NCBI GenBank assembly: GCA_029783825.1
Contig: JAREIK010002957.1
Coordinates: 1 to 64,000 of the forward strand
Length of the DNA stretch: 64,000 nt
DNA from: Sapria himalayana
Taxonomy: Eukaryota; Streptophyta; Magnoliopsida; Malpighiales; Rafflesiaceae
Reading direction: 5' to 3'
Shown here piece after piece: positions 34,447 to 46,100 of the stretch; positions within the stretch are counted from its first letter, which is position 1; each line of letters starts with the position of its first letter. Under the pieces are notes generated by a model. The model saw nothing but the letters and a program-made list of their open reading frames with translations, was not told the DNA's origin and searched no databases. A program made the translations under genes and the position numbers.

Positions 34447-35723
34447 TTATTTATTTATTTATGTTTATAAATTTTTAAGAATTCATATTAATTTTTATTA
34501 AGATAATATGAAATAATTTTAAAGGCATAAAATTTCATATTATTTGATATAATTTATAATTTTAATTTATAAAATTTTAAAAATTACTTAAAATGAGATG
34601 ATTATTTATAATAAGTTCTATTTATTAAATTTAATAAAGACTGAATATTAAAAGTTAATAGTATGAATCTTACTCAATTATTTAATTTTTATAAATTTCA
34701 GTAGGGGTAAATATCTTTATATTTATCTTTAAATATCAATTTATTTTCATTTAAATTTTATTAAAAATTTGAAATTTTTTTTATAATTCAAAATTTTCAT
34801 ATTTTTTTAGTAATTATTTAATTAAAAGTTTCCTATGATCATAAAACTATTTTTAAACTTGAAATAATATTAATATTTACTAGTTTTTTCATTAATTCAT
34901 ATATTTTTATAAATATATTTTATTTTATCATACAAAGAATTATTTTATCTTTTTATTATTAAAATTTTAATGAATATTCATTTAATTTTTAAAAAATCTT
35001 AAAAAATTATTATATTTATAGAATTAATTATTTAATGTTTTTAAATACAAAATTTTAAATTTATTAATTAAAAATTTTAGAAAAATATTTTATATAATTT
35101 TTTATAAATTTTATAATCATAAAAATAGTTATTGTAGTCTTTATTAATATAATTTTTTTTGTATTTATATATTTTTTAAATTATTTATTTATATTAACCT
35201 ATTTTTATAAGTTTACGAGGATAATGTGTCTTTCAAGGATCGCTCATCTATAGATCATGACATATGTACCTTTAATATACAAAATTAAATAAATTATATA
35301 TATAAATAAAATATTAAAAAAAATAAATCATTAAAGATTAGCGGTGAAAAATATCTCGAGCCCAAATAGCTAGAGAAAATCCCTAGCTAAATGTATATAT
35401 TTTGTGAAAAATAAAATAGTAAAAAAAAAATTTCAGATATTTATTCTACGATGGATGTTATCTCGTTTTAAATTAGCTAGGGCACTAAATCCTTTGCTAA
35501 GTTTTTTTTGCTTTTCTTTATGTGGAAATCTACGATAATATTAGCGACGGAAAGTTTTTAATCGAACATTCCATCTCTTTCCGCCACTAATCTGTCGCTA
35601 ATTTTTAATTCAATATAAAATAAAAAATCCCTTGCTAACTAGGGAATAGCGCTATTCCCTAGCTAATCCCTCGCTAATTAGCTAGGGAATTTTCTCTAGC
35701 TAAACTAACATTTTGTTGTATTA
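34440..35723 (-). mobile_element. CACTA 5'-type terminus in minus orientation
   Basis: The reverse complement follows the 5' end of the element at 50360. Both have sub-terminal TAGCTAGGGA and GCTAATTAGC words. Both also have the same internal block, here ATAGATGAGCGATCCTTGAAAG on the minus strand and GGATGAGGGGTCCTTGAAAG at about 50842, and then the same AT-rich stretch. The last bases, ATTTTGTTGTATTA, are a decayed form of the expected TTTCTTGTGGTG end. With the 3'-type end at 14706 this could bound one 21-kb element full of insertions, but flanks CAG and TAT do not match. Confidence 0.6.
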
Positions 35724-36107
35724 TATATAGGAAAAACAAACACACCAGTATTAACCATCACATCTTTAATATTTTTAAAAATGAGGCTTATTTTGTCTTT
35801 AATATTTTTGCATATCTTCATTCTTTCTTATCTAATTGGTGCATCTCACATTTCAATTTTTTTTTTGAATTCCATTGTCACAAGTTTAATTTTTTTTGGT
35901 ATGGGCCATATTCAGTTATGCAGAGAATTTTCTATATTTTAATCCTGAGGTTTATCTAGTATCTAACTTTCAAATAGAGATTATGCATGTAAAAACTCAA
36001 TGTTTCTCTTTTTTTTACCAAATTTAAACATTAAACAATTGCCATAAATAAATGACTCACATTCACATGCTAGTTTTTCAAAATATCATTCATCAAATAA
36101 AGATATC
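35724..36107. other. AT-rich flank of the copia insertion
   Basis: No gene or repeat recognised. Its last five bases ATATC are the target duplication of the LTR retrotransposon. Confidence 0.5.
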
Positions 36108-36593
36108 TGTTGAGAAATTATGTTGTAAAAAAGGGGCACTAAAACTGAAAAATAACTTTCCTTTAGTTTTCGGATGGAAATCTTCAAGCGAAAACCACCT
36201 ATTTTGGTGATCGAGGGCTGCTTGCAGATTAAAAGAGTAGTGGAAGTGGGAAGAGAATGTTTGAAGTGAAGCCATGAAGCAAAGACATGCACAGGCACAA
36301 CCGAAGTGAAATGAAACAAAAATGCAAATTGTAATCTTACTAGGGTTACACATGTTCCAACACACACAAAAACACACACACACACATATATGTATGTATG
36401 TATATATATGTACCCAATGGTACTTTTAAAAAATTAACCCATACCAAAATGTGAGGTTGTTACCCCAGCACCCCCAATCCACTTAATTCGTAACCCTTAT
36501 AAAACTAAGAAACTTTTCCAAATAGATAGATGTTGTCACTCTGCCCCATTCCAACATCTGTTCCATATATCAATATATGAGCCATACACAATA
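36108..36593 (-). repeat. 3' LTR of the copia element
   Basis: A 486-bp LTR with the plus-strand left end TGTTGAGAAATTATG and right end CACAATA. Compared with the other LTR it has substitutions and indels, including longer CA/TA microsatellite segments near 36360-36412. The Cys-rich frames on the minus strand here (36086-36385) are LTR translations, not genes. Confidence 0.9.
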
Positions 36594-36606
36594 ATCTCCA
36601 CCTTGG
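36594..36606 (-). promoter_or_regulatory. Copia polypurine tract
   Basis: The minus strand reads CCAAGGTGGAGAT directly before the 3' LTR, the usual copia plus-strand primer. Confidence 0.8.
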
Positions 36607-36719
36607 TGAATATCAACCCACTTTAGGAGATAGAACCAAAAAGCTTCATACAAAGTGAAAGTGGGTTGAGTTACCATGCTTACTTGGTAACACAAACATT
36701 CAACAAGTCCAAGCAGTGC

Positions 36720-37177
36720 ATGAACTTGTTGGTAGTAACTGGCTTGGTCAATATATCAGCTGCATTCTAATTAGTATGAACCTTCTGTAATAGTATCTCA
36801 CCAGATGCAATCAACTCTCTAATCTTGTGGTATCTCACATCAATGTGCTTAGTTCTAGCATGGTACACCTGGTTCTTAGCTAAATAAATAGTACTTTGAC
36901 TATCACAATGCAACTGAACTCCACCTTGATCAATACCCAATTTTTTTACTAGCATAGAAAGCCATAAAGCTTCTTTAACAAATTTAGCTACAGCCATGTA
37001 CTCTGCTTTAGTTGTAGATAATGTCACAATAGACTGAATTGTTGATTTCCAACATATAGGCCCTCCATTAAGAGTAAACACATACCTAGTTGTAGACCTT
37101 CTATCATCTAAATTACTGGCATAGTCTGAATCCACATACCCCACAACCAAAGGATCATCCCACTGACTGCCAAACAC
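36720..37177 (-). pseudogene. Copia RNase H domain
   Basis: The frame 36767-37177 encodes GYVDSDYASNLDDRRSTTRYVF, ICWKSTIQSIVTLSTTKAEY, HCDSQSTIYLAKN and HARTKHIDVRYHKIRE. These are the copia RNase H blocks with the catalytic Asp (VDSDYA), Glu (TKAEY) and Asp (HCDSQS) still present. The upstream continuation below 36767 carries the degraded ending of the polyprotein. It removes the RNA strand of the hybrid in an active element. Joined reverse transcriptase upstream is broken. Confidence 0.9.
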
Positions 37178-37199
37178 AATACCATGACCCGCTGTGCCT

Positions 37200-38560
37200 T
37201 TCAGATACCTAAAAAATCCACTTGACTATTTCCCAATATTGCCTACCTAGTTGAGACATAAACTTATTAACTTGACTAACAACATGAGCCAAATCAAACC
37301 GAGTACAAACAATTGCATATATAAGCAACCAACTACACTAGCATATAAAACTTTTGTCATGTCTTCAATTTCCCTATCTATCTTTAGGCACTATTCTGTA
37401 GAAAGCTTAAAACGATATGCCAATGGAGTAATCACTGGTTTTGTAGTGCTCATCCCAAATCTGTCCAGCACTTTCTCAACATAGCTTTGTTAAGATAACC
37501 ATAGTTTCCTCGAGTCTCTATCTCTATGAATCTCCATTCCAAGAATTTTCTTTGTAGCACCTAAGTCTTTTCATATCAAATTATTGGCTCAACAAAGCTT
37601 TCGAAGCAATGACATCATGCATATTTTTTGCAGCAATCAGCATCTCATCAACATACATTAACAGAAAAACAAAAGAACCATCATCAATGCTTTTAACAAA
37701 AGAACAATCATACATATAGCCAATCTGAATCATATAGGAGTCAAACCACTTGTACCATTATCTTGAAGACTATTTCAATCCGTGCATTGATTTCTTTAGC
37801 TTGCAAACCAAATGCTCATGTTTAGGTTGAGTAAATCCTTCAGGTTGCTCCTTGTAAATCTGCTCTTCTAGATCACCATGCAAAAAAGTAGTTTTTACAT
37901 CCATCTACTCTAAATGCAAATCCCAACTAGCTGCTAATGCAAGCACTATTCTGATTGAAGTATGTCTAACACGGGAGAGAAAATCTCATTATAATCAATC
38001 TTCTTTTGCTGTGAAAACTCATTTGCTACTAATCGAGCCTTGAGGCCTTCCCCTTCTTTTTCTGATACTGCTGGTTTCCTTTTGTAGACCCTTTGCATCT
38101 AATAGCCTTCTTTCCTTCAGAAAGCTGGACTAGCTTCCATGTATGATTTTTCTACAAGAATTCCTTCTCCTCAACCATTGCACCCATCCATTTATCTTTC
38201 TCTCGGAAGGTTATAGCTCCTTGAAAATTAACTAGATCATCACTACTGATAAGAAGTGTAAAAGAGACCATGTCTTTAAAACCCAATCTACTAGGAGGCT
38301 TCACATTGATGTGTCTCTGTCTATCTCTGGCTAGATTATAATCTTCCAGATCATGTGAAATAGAACTTGAAGATATTTGATTTGAACCATCAACCCTTTC
38401 AATTACTGTTGGATATTATTCTAAATCCATCTGCACTATTTCTGAACTGGAATTACTTTCTAGCACTTTTTATTGGTTCTACTGTAACATGAACTGCTCA
38501 TCAAAAACTACATCTCTGTTGACAACCACTTTCTTTACAATCAGATCCCAAAACATTTAT
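37200..38560 (-). pseudogene. Copia reverse transcriptase relic
   Basis: Segments readable on the minus strand include [14 protein letters not shown] (about 37800), WYKWFDSYMIQIGY (about 37745) and DDGSFVFLLMYVDEMLIAAK (about 37625-37690). The catalytic box YVDD is YVDE here, so the second aspartate is lost. Frame breaks occur on both sides. In a live element it would copy RNA into DNA inside the virus-like particle. Confidence 0.85.
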
Positions 38561-39400
38561 CTTTTAACACCTTTCTTGTAGCCTATAAAGATACATTTCT
38601 TGGACGTAGGATCATGTTTAGATCTTTCATCATCATGTATGTGCAATAAGCAGGAAACCAAAAATCCATAAATTATCTAAATCAATTGTATTACCTGTTT
38701 ATCCCTCTTCTGCAACCTTACCACCCAATGATGTCTATGGTGATCTATTGATCAGATAGCATGCTATATTCACAGCCTCTACCTAGAAACTTTTAGGAAG
38801 CCCAACATTCAATCTCAAGCATCTTGCCCTTTTAGTTATGGACCTGTTCATCCTTTCTGCAACACCATTTTGCTATGGTGTCTTCCACACTAAAAATGCC
38901 TCTGAATCCCATGCTCATCACAAAATTTCTGAAATTGTGAATTTGTGTACTCTGTACCATTTTCAGACCTCAAATACTTGATTTTTCTACTTGTTTGGTT
39001 CTCCACCTCAGCCTTCCATAGCTTGAATTTGACAAAAACTTCAGATTTCTATTTCAAGAAATATACCCAATTCTATAACATCAGTGAAAGTAACAAAATA
39101 CATAGATCTACCCAATGACGACTCCCTAGTAGGGCCCCATACATCAGAATGCACATAATCAAGAATTTCTTCAATTTTGTGTTTTCTAGTTAAGAAGCTA
39201 ACTCTAGTCTGTTTCCCAAGAACACAGAACTTACAAAAAACTAACTTGTAGCTTTTAACACCATTTAACATATTTATTTTATGCGATTCAATCATCCCAC
39301 GTTCACTAAGATGACCAAGACGGATGTGCCATAATTTTGTATTATCATCATATGACTCAACAAGATGAACTCCACCTTAAATTGTACTCCATAATAGTTT
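38561..39400 (-). pseudogene. Copia GAG-pre-integrase and integrase relic
   Basis: The frame 39041-39295 encodes KLVFCKFCVLGKQTRVSF, with the CxxC half of the HHCC zinc site, and then LDYVHSDVWGPTRESSLG, with the first catalytic Asp (HSDVWGP). Downstream sequence to about 38600 continues the core with stops and shifts. This integrase normally inserts the cDNA and makes the 5-bp duplication seen at the element's ends. Confidence 0.8.
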
Positions 39401-39537
39401 ATAGATATTTTATGCAATCCTTTTTCCTTTCATCTCATTCATTGCACCTTTGAAAATTCTAATGGTTTCCCTATCTTTATCTTCTTTAGGAATAAAACCA
39501 TTCTAATGTAAAGTGCCTAAAGAAATTAAATTCTTTT

Positions 39538-39910
39538 TCATATTTGGAATATGCCTAACATCACATAATGTTCTAACAGTGTCATCATACATCTTAATTT
39601 GATTTCACCAATACCAATAATATTGCAGCATCGATCATCACCCAAATAGACTGAACTAGAATTAACTGACATGTATGAATTAAACCACTCCCAGTTAGGT
39701 GTTATGTGATAATAGCAACCAAGGTCAAGAATCCACGCATCCATGAACTGACTTTTTGAAACTGAAAGCATATCACCATCACTCACTCTGCACCACATCC
39801 ATAGACTTGGATGATTCATTACATTTCTCATCAGTCTCGTTTTTCAACTTTGGACAGTCTTTCTTCATATGTCCAAGTTCCCTGCATTTATAACAATGAA
39901 TCATCTTTCT
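39538..39910 (-). pseudogene. Gag zinc knuckle and copia protease relic
   Basis: At about 39860-39903 the minus strand encodes CYKCRELGHMKKDC, an intact CX2CX4HX4C knuckle. The protease follows in 39538-39831: AWILDLGCYYHITPNWEWFN corresponds to the family WILDSGCSYHM block. The catalytic Asp-Ser-Gly is Asp-Leu-Gly here, which should abolish activity. Confidence 0.85.
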
Positions 39911-40036
39911 GCCCTTAGACTTTGATTTGGAATTTTGTCGCCTTCCATTTCCCTCTTTATCTTGGTTCCTTCCACGATCTTGATTACCCTTAACATATAA
40001 ACTATCATCATGAGATCTTTCCTCTGCATTCTATCT

Positions 40037-40444
40037 CTACTGATTATGAGTCAATAAAGCTGCAGTAATCTCTTCAACTTTGGTTGTTTCTTTCCCATAT
40101 GTAAGAGTAGTCACCAGGTGTTCGTAGGAAGATGGAAATGAACACGACAAAATCATAGCTCTATCTTCATCATCAATATTCACATCAAGTCGCACAAAAT
40201 ATGTGATTATTTGATTGAAGACATTCACATGTTGTGCCAAATTTGAACCTCCTGCATCTTCAGCCCATAAAGTCTCTACTTTAGATATAGTTTGTTCGTT
40301 AGGGATTTGAACATAAATTAAAATTTCTAATTTCTTCCATATTTTTTCTGGAGATTTTAGATTTATTACGTGATACATAATCTCATCTGCCAAACATAAC
40401 TTATATAGTTTTTGTTGCTTGCTCATGTAATTCTTCCCAATCAT
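40037..40444 (-). pseudogene. Copia gag (UBN2-type) relic
   Basis: A 135-codon frame with LCLADEIMYHVINLKSPEKIWKKLE, NLAQHVNVFNQII, DDEDRAMILSCSFPSSYEHL and YGKETTKVEEITAALL, the hallmark phrases of Tork/Tnt1-like copia gag. The middle (VQIPNEQTISKVETLWAED) is a frame-shifted version of the family KSLTNKLFLKQKLYGLKMQE block. The N-terminal part lies upstream and is duplicated. Confidence 0.85.
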
Positions 40445-40484
40445 TAGCCTCCATGTTTTCTGGTTTCTGTGTGCGTAAGGCTTT

Positions 40485-40735
40485 CATAATTACTTGATTC
40501 ACCAATAGATCCTTTACCCTTGTTTGCCACAATCCAAAATTACCAGTTCCATCAAACTTCAGTACTTTGAATTTTTTAGTTTTAGTTAAAGAAAATTAAC
40601 TAAAGGATCTGTGCATGCAAGGGTTTCATAATTCCTTGTTGGGCTAACAGATCATTTACCCTTGTTTGCCACAAACCAAAACTACCAGTTCCATTGAACT
40701 GCATTACTTTGAATTTAGAACCTAACCCAGTTATA
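40485..40735 (-). repeat. Duplicated gag N-terminal segment
   Basis: Two copies of the gag start, GTGNFGLWQTRVKDLL (about 40490-40570) and GTGSFGLWQTRVNDLL (about 40630-40714), lie in tandem with an offset near 142 bases. Family members have this block once. The duplication inserts stops between the copies. Confidence 0.8.
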
Positions 40736-40743
40736 TCAACCTC

Positions 40744-40755
40744 TCTCTGATACCA
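40744..40755 (-). promoter_or_regulatory. Primer-binding site of the copia element
   Basis: The minus strand reads TGGTATCAGAGAG two bases inside the 5' LTR, matching the 3' end of initiator methionine tRNA used by plant copia elements. Confidence 0.9.
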
Positions 40756-40757
40756 AT

Positions 40758-41019
40758 TATTGAAAAATTATGCGTTAAAAAGTGGGCACTAAAACTGAAA
40801 AATAACTTTCATTTAGTTTTTGGATGAGAATCTTCAAGCAAAAACCACCTATTTTGGTGATCAGGGGCTGCTTGCAAATTAAAAGAGCAATGGAATCGAG
40901 AAGAGAATGTTTGAAGTGAAGCCGTGAAGGGAAGACACACACAGGCACAACCGAAGAGAAAAGAAACAAAAATGAAAATCATAATCTTACTAGGGCTACA
41001 TAGGTTCCAACACATACAG

Positions 41020-41054
<35 letters not shown>

Positions 41055-41224
41055 CCCAATGGTACTTTTACAAAAGTAATCCATACCAAAATGCAGGGTT
41101 GTTACCCCAATCCACTTAATTGTAACCCTATAAAACTAAGAAACTTCCCCAAATAGATAGATGTTGTCACTCTGCTCCATTCCAACATCTATCCCATATA
41201 TCAATATATGAGCCATACACAATA
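40758..41224 (-). repeat. 5' LTR of the copia element
   Basis: A 467-bp LTR colinear with 36108-36593. Plus-strand ends are TATTGAAAAATTATG and CACAATA. It contains a (CA)n/(TA)n microsatellite at about 41020-41055. Point differences and length changes relative to the 3' LTR show that the insertion is not recent. Confidence 0.9.
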
Positions 41225-41229
41225 ATATC

Positions 41230-42212
41230 AAAAATAGAAACGTTATTATTTCTGTTAAACAATCTTGAAGGAATGGACCTCTCATTTTTCATCATTGATG
41301 ACCACACCAATATAAAAATTTATCATCTATGCAAACATGTATAGTTGCCTCAAATTAAAGAAATTTCTAGGCAAGTGCCAGTCTTCTTGAAGATGATGAA
41401 TAGCAAGTAACACTCCAATAGCGTATGGGATGGCTCTTTCACTCCCTTTCGTCCAAATGTTGAAACTGGTTTTGATGATTTGCAATCCATTGAATTTCAA
41501 ATAATATTTATAACACACTACATCCATTCTGAATTTTGCTTGGGATCTCAAGTTTAATGTAATAATGCATGGGGGAGAAAATGTGCCAAGAAATTCCAAC
41601 ACCATCTATTTTAATTCCTAGAGTCTAATGCATAGGGAAGAAAATGTTCTCGACTACAAAGGATTTTCCTATCCCTTGAACTCAAGAAAGCAGTGAAACT
41701 AGAGAGACTAACTCTACTGTCATTAGGCCCGGTGACCTGGTGTTGATGACAAAGTGCTCACGATATTTTTTTAGCAACATTAGCAAGCCTTGCCATGGTT
41801 TCCTTTATTTCAGCGCCATGCCACTCCTTCATCACTAAATATTATCAAAACTGGTCATGATGCCTGCCACACTAATCCAGTTTGTGAAATAAAAAAAATA
41901 CACACACACTCACACACGAGAAAATAATATGGGACAACAAATAGGCATATTTATAAATAAAAGAATAAAACTACCAAATATTATATTCAAAAGCAATCTC
42001 CACCTATAAATATTGTTCACTTATAGTCTATAATTTAAACAATTATATTTAATTCATTAAATATAATATTGTGAGGACAAATCTTCTACAAGTCTTTATA
42101 TTCCATATATATGTTAGAAATCATGTAATGATATGATAATGATTATCTTCGTCCAAGATAATATATCTCGAGTTTAAGACTCATCATATATTATTCTCTA
42201 ACCTTGTAGTAA
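41230..42212. other. GC-richer spacer with one unassigned minus-strand frame
   Basis: Composition is closer to genic DNA than most of the window. The 92-codon minus-strand frame 41327-41605 has no domain that I recognise. Downstream on the same strand (41700-41860) phrases such as MKEWHGAEIKETMARLANVAKK can be read in another frame. This could be a remnant of a host gene or an older element. No splice-joined protein emerges. Confidence 0.35.
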
Positions 42213-43242
42213 ATCATGAGTATTATGCACTAGGTATGACCTTTATCTTTGTATTTATTTTATTAAAATATTTTTTTTAAATCATCAAAGTTCTATGGCT
42301 TAGGTCATTTTTAAAACCATTTTAAATTTCTAAATTTAAAATTCTTGATTAAATCAATTATGTTTTACAAATGTAGGATTTTTTTTTAAATTATACTCAA
42401 TATTGCCTCATAATAGGGAATCAATAAGCATTAAAATTAAATATGAAAATAAGAAATAAAAAAAAGATCAAATAGTACATTTGAAACTATAATATATATT
42501 TAAATTTTGCATGTTATATTAGTTTATTTGTGCATTGTTCCCAATTTCTAATATATATGATAGGATTCAATTATCTTTCCAATTAAAATGTTTATTCCCC
42601 TACTCTCCCGCACTTTGTAATTAAGATGGAAATAAAATCATACTGAGTGTATAATACTCTCGGTTTAGCTTGAAATTTAGGTAAAATTTATATCTCAACA
42701 GTTTTAGTTCCCTAAGTTAAAGATGCCACGACTGATAAGTCTCAAACCTGAAATTTACAATCTTTAGATATACATTTGTCATCATCACAAGACATGATCA
42801 TGAGTATTATGCACTAGTTATGACCTCTATCTTTGTATTTGTTTTATTAAAGTATTATTTTTTTCGTAATCATCAAAGTTCTATGCCTTAGGTCATTTTT
42901 AGAACCATTTTAAATTTCTAAATTTAAATTTCTAAATTTAAATTTCTTGATTAAATCAATTATGTTTTACAAATGTATGATTTTTTTTTAAATTATACTC
43001 AATATTGCTTCACAATAAGGTGTTAATAAGCATTAAAAATAAATATGAAAAATAAGAAATAAAAAAAAGATCAAATAATACATTTGCAACTATAATATAT
43101 ATTAAAATTTTGTAGGATATATTAGTTTATTTGCATTGTTTCCAATTTCTAGTATTTATGAAAGGATCTCAATTATCTTTTCAATTAAAATGTTTATTTT
43201 TTTACTCTCCTCCTCTTTGTAATTAAGATGGAAATAAAATCA
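42213..43242 (+). repeat. Tandem direct duplication, offset about 585 bp
   Basis: Segment 42213-42640 recurs at 42799-43242. Both begin ATGAGTATTATGCACTAG and end AATTAAGATGGAAATAAAAT. Intervening blocks such as ATTGTTTCCAATTTCTA and AAAGATCAAAT are in the same order. The right copy has an extra CTAAATTTAAATTT repeat. About 160 unique bases separate the copies, so solo-LTR-like or unequal-crossing-over origins are both possible. No coding content. Confidence 0.85.
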
Positions 43243-44740
43243 ACATCTCCAACTCATCCCCCCCTCCTCGTACTCATTGTGATAAATGTGAATTACAAAT
43301 AAATTGTTGTCACTAAGCATCATATATTAATTGTGAACGAATTATAAATTTGGAGTCATCATAAAAAAGAAGAAATTTTTTTTTACCAAGATAATTGTGT
43401 TGTTTTTGATTGCTCATTCTTATTTATAGCAAGTAATCTTAACTTATAAATGATAACTCACTTCTTATATGCATATATTCACAACACATCACCATTGTCG
43501 AATGTTACAAAAAAAATGTAATCATTATTGGTGACCTATAACTAGTGTATATCTGAGATAATATTTTTTATTGTTTTCATTTTTACTTCATCATTTTAAT
43601 TTGAAAACCATTTTTAAAAATGTTTATAATTTTTATGTTCATGTATCAAATATTAAGTTAATTTTTTGAAATTTTTGATTAAGTTCATATACTTGACACT
43701 GTTGAAACATTGAGAAATTTCCATAATGCACCCAGCATGATGTGATTAGCTTTTGAATATAAAGCAACTTTTTGACAAGTTTGGCTCAAAGTTATTTAGA
43801 TCTAATTGACCTAGTTTTCTTTTTTTTTTAGGTTTTCTGCAACTTTCGATGTTTGTTTTGTATGATTATAACTATGATTAAAATTGACATAATTATTATT
43901 ACTCCTCAAATCTAAATTCATTCTTATACCTTATGAGCTATTGCAATGAACATTTGGTTTTTGAGTTAGAAAAGACATCCCAACCATGATGGGATCATTT
44001 ACTCTACTTCTTGTATTATTGTAGCAGTCAATTGATCCTAAAATTTTTAAAAATTTTGAAATTTTTTATTATTACACAATGTATACAATGGTTTGAAATA
44101 TAATTATTCATTTATATTGTTTCCATACTTTTCCCACATTTAAGATTATCTCTCAATTACTTGGATATATTATTTTGTGGATCAGTATGAGATTGTCAAC
44201 ACATAAAAATTTCTCAATTATTTAACTACTTTTGAGACTTTATATAAATAAAGAAAATTTGCATTATAGTTATTAAACAATGTAGTTAATATGAATAGAT
44301 TTTCTAGTTTTATTTTCTTGGAGACATTCAATTTTAAGGACAAATATACTTAGTGAACAAGCATTACTACTTGAGCAAAGATTCATCATAATATGATCTA
44401 AACCTTAAATACTAATAGCAATAGACAAGATGATACCTGATATGTTTCCCACACAACATAAATCTTGATTTTGCATGATAGCTATAGAGGAGCATGAGTA
44501 CTTTTAGAGGTAGTGTGTCGTGCTTGAATTCCATGTAGAAGAGACATGTTTATGACATTTGTTGGAGTCTACATCATGAGTTTTGAAAGATATTCTTTTA
44601 GACTACATATACCATATAACAAACCACTTAATTCATTTGAAGGTCATCCCATATTTCAATCATTGATAATATCATGATCTCTAGAGATGAGTATATTAAA
44701 TATCTCTCTAGAGGTGTTTTTTTCAAATGATCAGATGCTA
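43243..44740. other. AT-rich DNA, no gene recognised
   Basis: I see no domain, terminal repeat or tandem array. Some phrases at 44400-44740 may belong to the copia relic that follows, but cannot be assigned. Confidence 0.4.
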
Positions 44741-44749
44741 AATTTCTCT

Positions 44750-45493
44750 CTTATGTTATTCATATGCATGCCTCATAGATAGCTAACTTAGAAACTAGTA
44801 GTTAAGTCATAGGTAATTATCTTTTATTCTCATTAATCTCAATTTCTAGAATATTTGATATTATAGTAGTCAATGGTAATGTTGTTCAAGCTAAAAGTTA
44901 TGATAACATCAATATTAAATCCTATTAATTTTCTTCGTATTTTTTATATCCTTGAGTTTCCTCAAAATTTCAAGTTGGTTGATAGTATTACTAAATAATT
45001 AAATCATAATGTTTGTTTTTTTTCTTTCAAACTTATTTACAAGATCAACAAACTTCAAGAATAACATGATCAGGAAGTGAGATTGATAAAATACATATCT
45101 CTTTTTTTATCCTCAAGAAACCCTTTGCACAATTGGCTTGTAATGATAATTTACTTATTTATTCTCAACTTAAATATTATTCATTAACCAAATTGAAATT
45201 TTAGAATCAAGAATGAAGAAAATTGATATTATTAATAATGAAACAAATCAATTAGGAAATTAATTTTTATTAGAAATTCTTATATGTCATGTTGGGTGAG
45301 AATTAACAATATTTCGATTCATTTCATCCATTCTAATATTTGTAGATCTTGTTTGACCAACATTCGAGATAAATTTTATCATTTTATTATATTGAATGAT
45401 GATTTTACTTGTTTTATATGGATAATCTTATTTGGAAAAAGAAATCACATTTTTTGTATGTGTATACACTTTCATAAAATAATTAAAACTTAA
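44750..45493 (+). pseudogene. Ty1/copia pre-integrase and integrase relic
   Basis: Near 45020-45120 the phrase YLQDQQTSRIT followed by SGSEIDKI resembles the copia pre-integrase block CVFQDLQTRKTIGSGKE. The frame 45284-45493 encodes IHFIHSNICRSCLTNI, FYHFIILNDDFTCFIWIILF and HFHKIIKT. This follows the integrase core (FHCDLWGP, YYLLILDDFSHFLWTFPL), with the first catalytic aspartate changed to asparagine and the second visible in LNDDF. Stops interrupt the rest. Confidence 0.55.
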
Positions 45494-46092
45494 TATAATT
45501 ATAATATTCATATACTAAAAATCAATAACACTCTAAGTATATATCAAGTAAGCTTTTCTTATACTACCTCATGGAGCACGTGATAATCAAGACATCCTAT
45601 ATCAAGACACCCCTTGAATTAGAGACTTAAATGAAAAACAAATATGTGATCTAAATATCTATGACATTTCTCTTAAATATAAATGTTTCTTGATAATTTT
45701 AGCATATGAATTATTTATTCAATAAAATATCTACTTTTATCCTTTCATCTGATATAAACATTGCACTACTTATACACTCAAAAAGGATATCACCATAAGG
45801 ATATCATTGTTATTTTGAAGTGACATGAAAAATTAGCATCCTAGTAGACATTACTTTTTTATAAAATATGTTCTTTGAGGAGTCACACCTAAATAAAATT
45901 AGAGTTTAAATCACTAATTATATGAGTCACCTAAAACTCCTAAGAATGATAAAACAATCTTTCAGATGATATCATCATAAGCTTCTATGATTAATATAAT
46001 GATCTAAGATGGTATAACTTTAGAAAAAAAAAAATAAAAGTACTCATTAGAATATTTCATTTATGTTGACTACAATGAATGATGATAATGCT
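45494..46092. other. AT-rich spacer
   Basis: No gene or repeat recognised. Its end contains the ATTGAATC target site of the MITE. Confidence 0.45.
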
Positions 46093-46100
46093 ATTGAATC

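Larger units (their letters stand above)
36108..41224 (-). mobile_element. Ty1/copia LTR retrotransposon (Tork/Tnt1-like), full-length but dead
   Basis: Two LTRs (36108-36593 and 40758-41224) enclose gag, zinc knuckle, protease, integrase, reverse transcriptase and RNase H in copia order on the minus strand. A primer-binding site TGGTATCAGAG complementary to initiator methionine tRNA lies next to the 5' LTR, and a polypurine tract lies next to the 3' LTR. ATATC flanks both sides (36103-36107 and 41225-41229), a perfect 5-bp target duplication. Stops, frameshifts and active-site changes occur throughout. The placement among Tork/Tnt1-like elements rests on the RNase H and gag wording. Confidence 0.9.

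Noticed and set aside
36086..36385. Cys/Val-rich 96- and 99-codon minus-strand frames
   Set aside because: They translate the copia LTR and its CA microsatellite, and the matching LTR at 40758-41224 gives the same frames.
41327..41605. 92-codon minus-strand frame in GC-richer DNA
   Set aside because: No recognisable motif and no splice-linked continuation. Kept only as a note in the spacer entry.
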